A stretch of DNA of 21,551 bases from Saccoglossus kowalevskii. Taxonomy: Eukaryota > Hemichordata > Enteropneusta > Harrimaniidae. Position numbers and translations under genes: made by a program. Below the pieces are notes generated by a model. It did no database searches. It was not told the origin of the DNA and saw only the letters and a list, made by a program, of their open reading frames with translations. Below, one piece after another: positions 18,473 to 21,551 of this stretch. Position 1 is the stretch's first letter; each line of letters begins with the position of its first letter. The stretch spans positions 45,669 through 67,219 of the forward strand of contig NW_003109597.1 of NCBI RefSeq assembly GCF_000003605.2, written 5' to 3'.

Positions 18473-18700
18473 TTATAATGAGAAACAAATATGAACAAAA
18501 AACAATAAATTTATTACAATACGGTTCACATACCGTCTGTATTTACATACAGTGCAAAAATGGATAGGGTCTGTGGGAAAATGGTTGAAGGCAAGGTCGT
18601 ACTCAAACTCTCGATACAAAGGTATTTCCGCCATGGTTTCATCATAATTTGACCTGAACAACTTCCTTTGACCTAACAGGTCACATCTTTCGTTAACCAA
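18473..18700 (-). other. short frame inside transposon, possible transposase 5' remnant
   Basis: Seventy-five codons on the minus strand. The second Met lies in a strong start context (ACCATGGCG, ATG at 18634-18632) and begins MAEIPLYREFEYDL, followed by FNHFPTDPIHFCTVCKYRRY. The aligned region of the second transposon copy (about 21186) has ATGGTGGAAATAA and then a stop, so the frame is not kept there, although the downstream PTD seems shared. It may be the start of a lost transposase or host-derived sequence. There is no domain I recognise. Confidence 0.25.
18650..18683. promoter_or_regulatory. cluster of TGACCT nuclear-receptor-type half-sites
   Basis: TGACCT (18650-18655), then TGACCTAACAGGTCA (18669-18683), which is two AGGTCA half-sites pointing away from each other with a 3-base spacer. 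The minus-strand ATG at 18634 lies just downstream on that strand. The same arrangement, with GGGTCA as the last half-site, recurs in the second transposon copy. It is a plausible internal promoter element of the transposon. Confidence 0.45.
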
Positions 18701-19382
18701 TGAAAATGCTCTGTCGAAGTTTTCCGATTATTGACGAAGTATTTTTATCAACGCAATGCGGAAGTGTATTTAATACCGCGATGTTAAAGTGCGATCTGTT
18801 AACACTGATTTTGACAAAAAACTGTGATTTTTTCCCTAAAAGCTGTTGATTCGCAATTTTCGAAAGGTGAACTGAGGATGAGGGAAGTATTTAAACCTTT
18901 TACGGCCGCCAACAAGTCATGTCGAAGAATAGTTTGCTCCTTCACACCCCATTCACGATAGTCTCAATGGACGCGATTATTCGGAAACGTAAATGATGAT
19001 AGTGACCAGGTTTCACGACTTGACGATCACATTTTTGCCGTTTGGAAAACCACTACTCAAAAGTAATATGGATTACTTCAGTATTGCAACATCAGGGTTT
19101 ATCCCGAGTAAATAACAGAATAGAAAACATGTACGTTCGCCTGCCGTGCACTCTGAAATTAATGCGAGTTTTCTTGTAAAAGCTGGAACCAAACTATCGT
19201 ACCAATCATGATTTTAATGCAATGAAATACACTTTTTACACACATATTTTAATAAATGTCATCGACGCCCGGCAAAAACACCCTCGGCCTATACTCAGGG
19301 ATGCCCTCAACTCGTTAAATGTCCAAAAACAGAGGGGTGGGCTTATACTCGGGGAGGGGCTTATACTCGGGGAAGTACGGTA

Positions 19383-20763
19383 ATAAGCAATAATAAAAAT
19401 TAATAAAATATGGAAATTAAAAAAAAAAATTGAACCTTTAATATTTACATGTACATCTATTTTTAATCAAGTGGTAGAACCCTGGTTTTGTTTTAAAAAA
19501 TCTGTAAGAATGACAGTTTTTAACACACATTCTGCCTGTCATGTCTGTTTTCTATATGCACACCAATACTTTTTGTCGAGGCTAACATGTTTTTTTTTTT
19601 TTTCAATATCATTTTCTGAAATATTATTAATAAATATTTTCTTGATTTTAAGTTAGATAGCTGGCAATGAGTAAATAATACATGTGTAATAAAAATAATG
19701 AATAATTGTGCTTGATATTATCTTGTTCCATAACTCATAAAAATAACAAGTAATATGTCATACAGATTTACAGATATCAAATTAGATTTTCAGGTTAATT
19801 TTTAATAAAATTGATATTGTCTTTTTAATTATTCATAAGATACAGACTACAATAGAAAACACATTCTTCTATTGTTATTAGTTATATCGATTTCTTATCA
19901 TTGGACGAAATATTATATGTGTTAATTTTTTTATTACATACATGTATTTTAATACTGCAGTATTCAGTTACAGGCTTGCTTGCTGAGTAATATTGATATT
20001 AACTTCAAAAATATTCAAATGAGACTCAAAAATGAGTTTTTTTTAATGCTTGGTTTTTTTGGTATTCATTGCATAGCTTGGATTACAAAAGTATATTTTA
20101 GTACTTTATAATTTTTGTCTTATTACTGTGAACCATTAAAGTTTCCTACTAGAAATGTTTGTAATTTGTGTGGTTGCTGAGTGGTTTTGTTAAAGTCACT
20201 GTCTAAATACTACAACACAAAAAGCACTCGCACAAGTTTGTCCATTTTTTTTAATGTTGATTATGAAATTATGCAAATTTTGGAAAAAAATAAGAAAAAA
20301 TTACTGCTTCAATATTTTGATTTTGTCCTGACTTACTAGAAGATTATTGGTCCAATCAAAATACTAAACATACAGTATTTGGGAAACTTGGGTCTAATAG
20401 GGATGATTTCTGTGTGCAGTCTTCTGTATATAAGCAAGTAACCATATCTTAGTGATGTAAATTGGTTTAATGGACACATTAACACTGTCAATATTGTTTT
20501 GATCTCTGGTCATTATTCAATCAACCAATCAGTCATTTTCTATTGATTAGTCAGTCAATCAATTCTTTGGGATTATGATGCTAAATTGGAGATAAAATAT
20601 ACAATAACTAAAATACATGGCGCAGTGAAATAAACCTGCTAATGTACACTTGTATTTCACCAGAACAGGTTTCAGTGTGAGAACAGTATAGGGTGAGATC
20701 AGTGCCAAAATTATTTTTATTTGCTTTATTTGAGTGTTTTCTTCTGCATATCATCATTAAGTT
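19383..20763. other. no gene seen; AT-rich unique DNA
   Basis: Begins with AATAAGC, the continuation of the repeat interrupted by the transposon. Long T- and A-runs occur at 19418, 19580-19602 and 20040. A loose TCAATCAACCAATCAGTCA run lies at 20516-20562. The frame at 19471-19656 has no supporting context. Confidence 0.5.
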
Positions 20764-20860
20764 GACATTTTTATATTGTCTTTGCATTAGGTTGGCATTG
20801 TCTTGATATTTTTATATTGTCTTTGCAATAGGTTGGCATTTTCTTGACATTTTTGATATT
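20764..20860. repeat. 41-bp tandem duplication, about 2.3 copies
   Basis: The unit contains TTATATTGTCTTTGCATTAG and GTTGGCATTGTCTTGATATT. Copies start about 41 bp apart (TTATATTGT at 20771 and 20812), with a partial third, ending right before the second transposon at 20864. Confidence 0.8.
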
Positions 20861-20863
20861 GTA

Positions 20864-21551
20864 CCGTACTTGACCGCATTAGCGCCCAGGGGCCTCAACT
20901 CAGAAAATTTTTAGGGGTGGGCGCTTACCCGAGCACCCCCCTCGAAAAAGAGTGCAAATGAAAATTTGTATTCATCAAGTGACAAATTACGTCTTTGAGG
21001 GAAAATCAAATTACTAAATTAGTTGCGTCGTCATTGATTTTCACAATGAAGAAACAGAAATGATCACAAAAAATACGCACATTTTATTACAATATTAATT
21101 ACGTGCCACCATAATTTACTGAATTAAAAACATTTGAGTCTGTTGGAACACAGTCAAAGTCAAAATTGTCATATTATTTCCACCATGATGCATTTGCAGA
21201 TTTGACCTACAGCAGCGTCCCTTGACCTAATGGGTCAAGTTGGTTATTAACTAATCAGAATGCTGTATTTGACTGCCGTAATTCTTCGTAAATTCCCGAA
21301 GATTTTACGCTAACGCAATGCGGAAGTGAATTATCGATGTCGAAGTACGATCTGTTGGAATTGATTTCAGTGAATAAACGACATGGTTTTTCCAAAAAAA
21401 CTAGTAACTAGCCATTTTTGAGAGGTAAACTGAATATGGCATGAAATATTTATCGCATTTTACTTTGATTAACAGGTCATTGTCGACGCGTAGTTTACAC
21501 ATGGTTACAGTGTTCTACGCATTCACAACATGTTCACAGCGGTCGATATCC
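20864..21551. mobile_element. second copy of the TIR transposon, cut by the window edge
   Basis: Starts CCGTACTTGACCGCATTAGC after a TA (20862-20863) and is collinear with 18221-19380. Shared blocks include CCAGGGGCCT, ATTACGTCTTT, TCATTGATTT, TTTATTACAATA, the TGACCT cluster, ACGCAATGCGGAAGTG, CGATCTGTT and GGTAAACTGA-like sequence. The inner stem is TTAGCGCCC (20879-20887) with GGGCGCTTA (20919-20927). It is diverged enough to suggest an older split between subfamilies. The right end is not in the window. Confidence 0.88.
21203..21237. promoter_or_regulatory. TGACCT cluster in second transposon copy
   Basis: TGACCT (21203-21208), then TGACCTAATGGGTCA (21223-21237). Order, orientation and the 3-base inner spacer match copy 1. 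The outer spacing is 20 instead of 19 bases. Its retention amid heavy divergence hints at function in the element. Confidence 0.42.

Larger units (their letters stand above)
18221..19380. mobile_element. 1160-bp TIR DNA transposon, non-autonomous, TA target
   Basis: The left end (18221-18244, CCGTACTTCCC then GAGTATAAGCCC) and the inverted right end (19357-19380) match at 23 of 24 positions. TA flanks both sides (18219-18220 and 19381-19382). The right end has three same-way copies of TATACTC (about 19287, 19344 and 19362). The left end also pairs internally: GAGTATAAGCCC (18233-18244) with GGGCTTATACTC (18282-18293), with a 37-base loop. The interior holds a TGACCT cluster, an inverted CCAAT-like ATTGGTTAAC and a short minus-strand frame. 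No full transposase is visible, so this is probably a deletion derivative. The superfamily is not assigned. Confidence 0.9.

Noticed and set aside
19960-20110. terminal exon after ACTGCAG
   Set aside because: The open frame (IQLQACLLSNIDINF) would need a carried-over phase that does not match model exon 5, and it turns into T-rich low-complexity sequence.
1-21551. tRNA, rRNA or snRNA genes
   Set aside because: I saw no cloverleaf, B-box pair or recognisable snRNA core. A tRNAscan-SE and Infernal run would be decisive.

Overview
The window looks like nuclear DNA from an animal, most likely a marine invertebrate. I lean towards a mollusc or another lophotrochozoan. It is AT-rich (roughly two thirds A+T by eye), has short phase-compatible exons with GT/AG borders in long introns, and is full of small inverted-repeat elements and minisatellites. 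The palindrome TACATGTA is strikingly frequent. No bacterial operon, rRNA, tRNA or CRISPR array is visible. Most long open frames are chance or repeat-derived.

The only gene I can defend lies on the + strand in the first 6.6 kb. Five exons (937-1039, 1466-1529, 3595-3705, 4555-4668, 6457-6588) join in matching phases into about 174 codons. They encode a calponin-homology-like helical region (FDLLWKLITHDIWF), a PEPPP and poly-lysine linker, and a segment with the PPDGDECIIEMI motif. It resembles the CH-domain region of cilia and flagella-associated proteins of the CFAP47 type, but that name is a recollection and not a search result. The gene must extend past both ends of this model. A possible upstream exon sits at 42-118. 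Downstream I found only weak exon candidates (about 10931, 14113, 14353).

Repeats by region: 1.69-2.61 kb, a 43-bp minisatellite of about 21 copies whose core alternates between TTACGTCA and the palindrome GTTACGTAAC; 5.26-5.97 kb, a long-TIR element; 7.28-8.09 kb, a TIR-bounded element with a 157-bp internal tandem repeat; 9.03, 14.71 and 15.14 kb, three copies of a CTGTAAAA foldback MITE type; 16.47-17.36 kb, a 47-51-bp minisatellite; 17.51-18.22 kb, a 361-bp repeat ending in a perfect GC-rich hairpin; 18.22-19.38 kb, a 1.16-kb TIR transposon inserted just beyond that hairpin, with a diverged second copy running off the right edge from 20.86 kb.

The best leads are the bZIP-site minisatellite, the two related transposons whose terminal stems differ in sequence yet keep pairing and which share a cluster of TGACCT half-sites, the exact 157-bp periodicity, and two ZNF143/Staf-like sites around 13.4 and 14.7 kb. 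I see no complete novel system of protein genes here.
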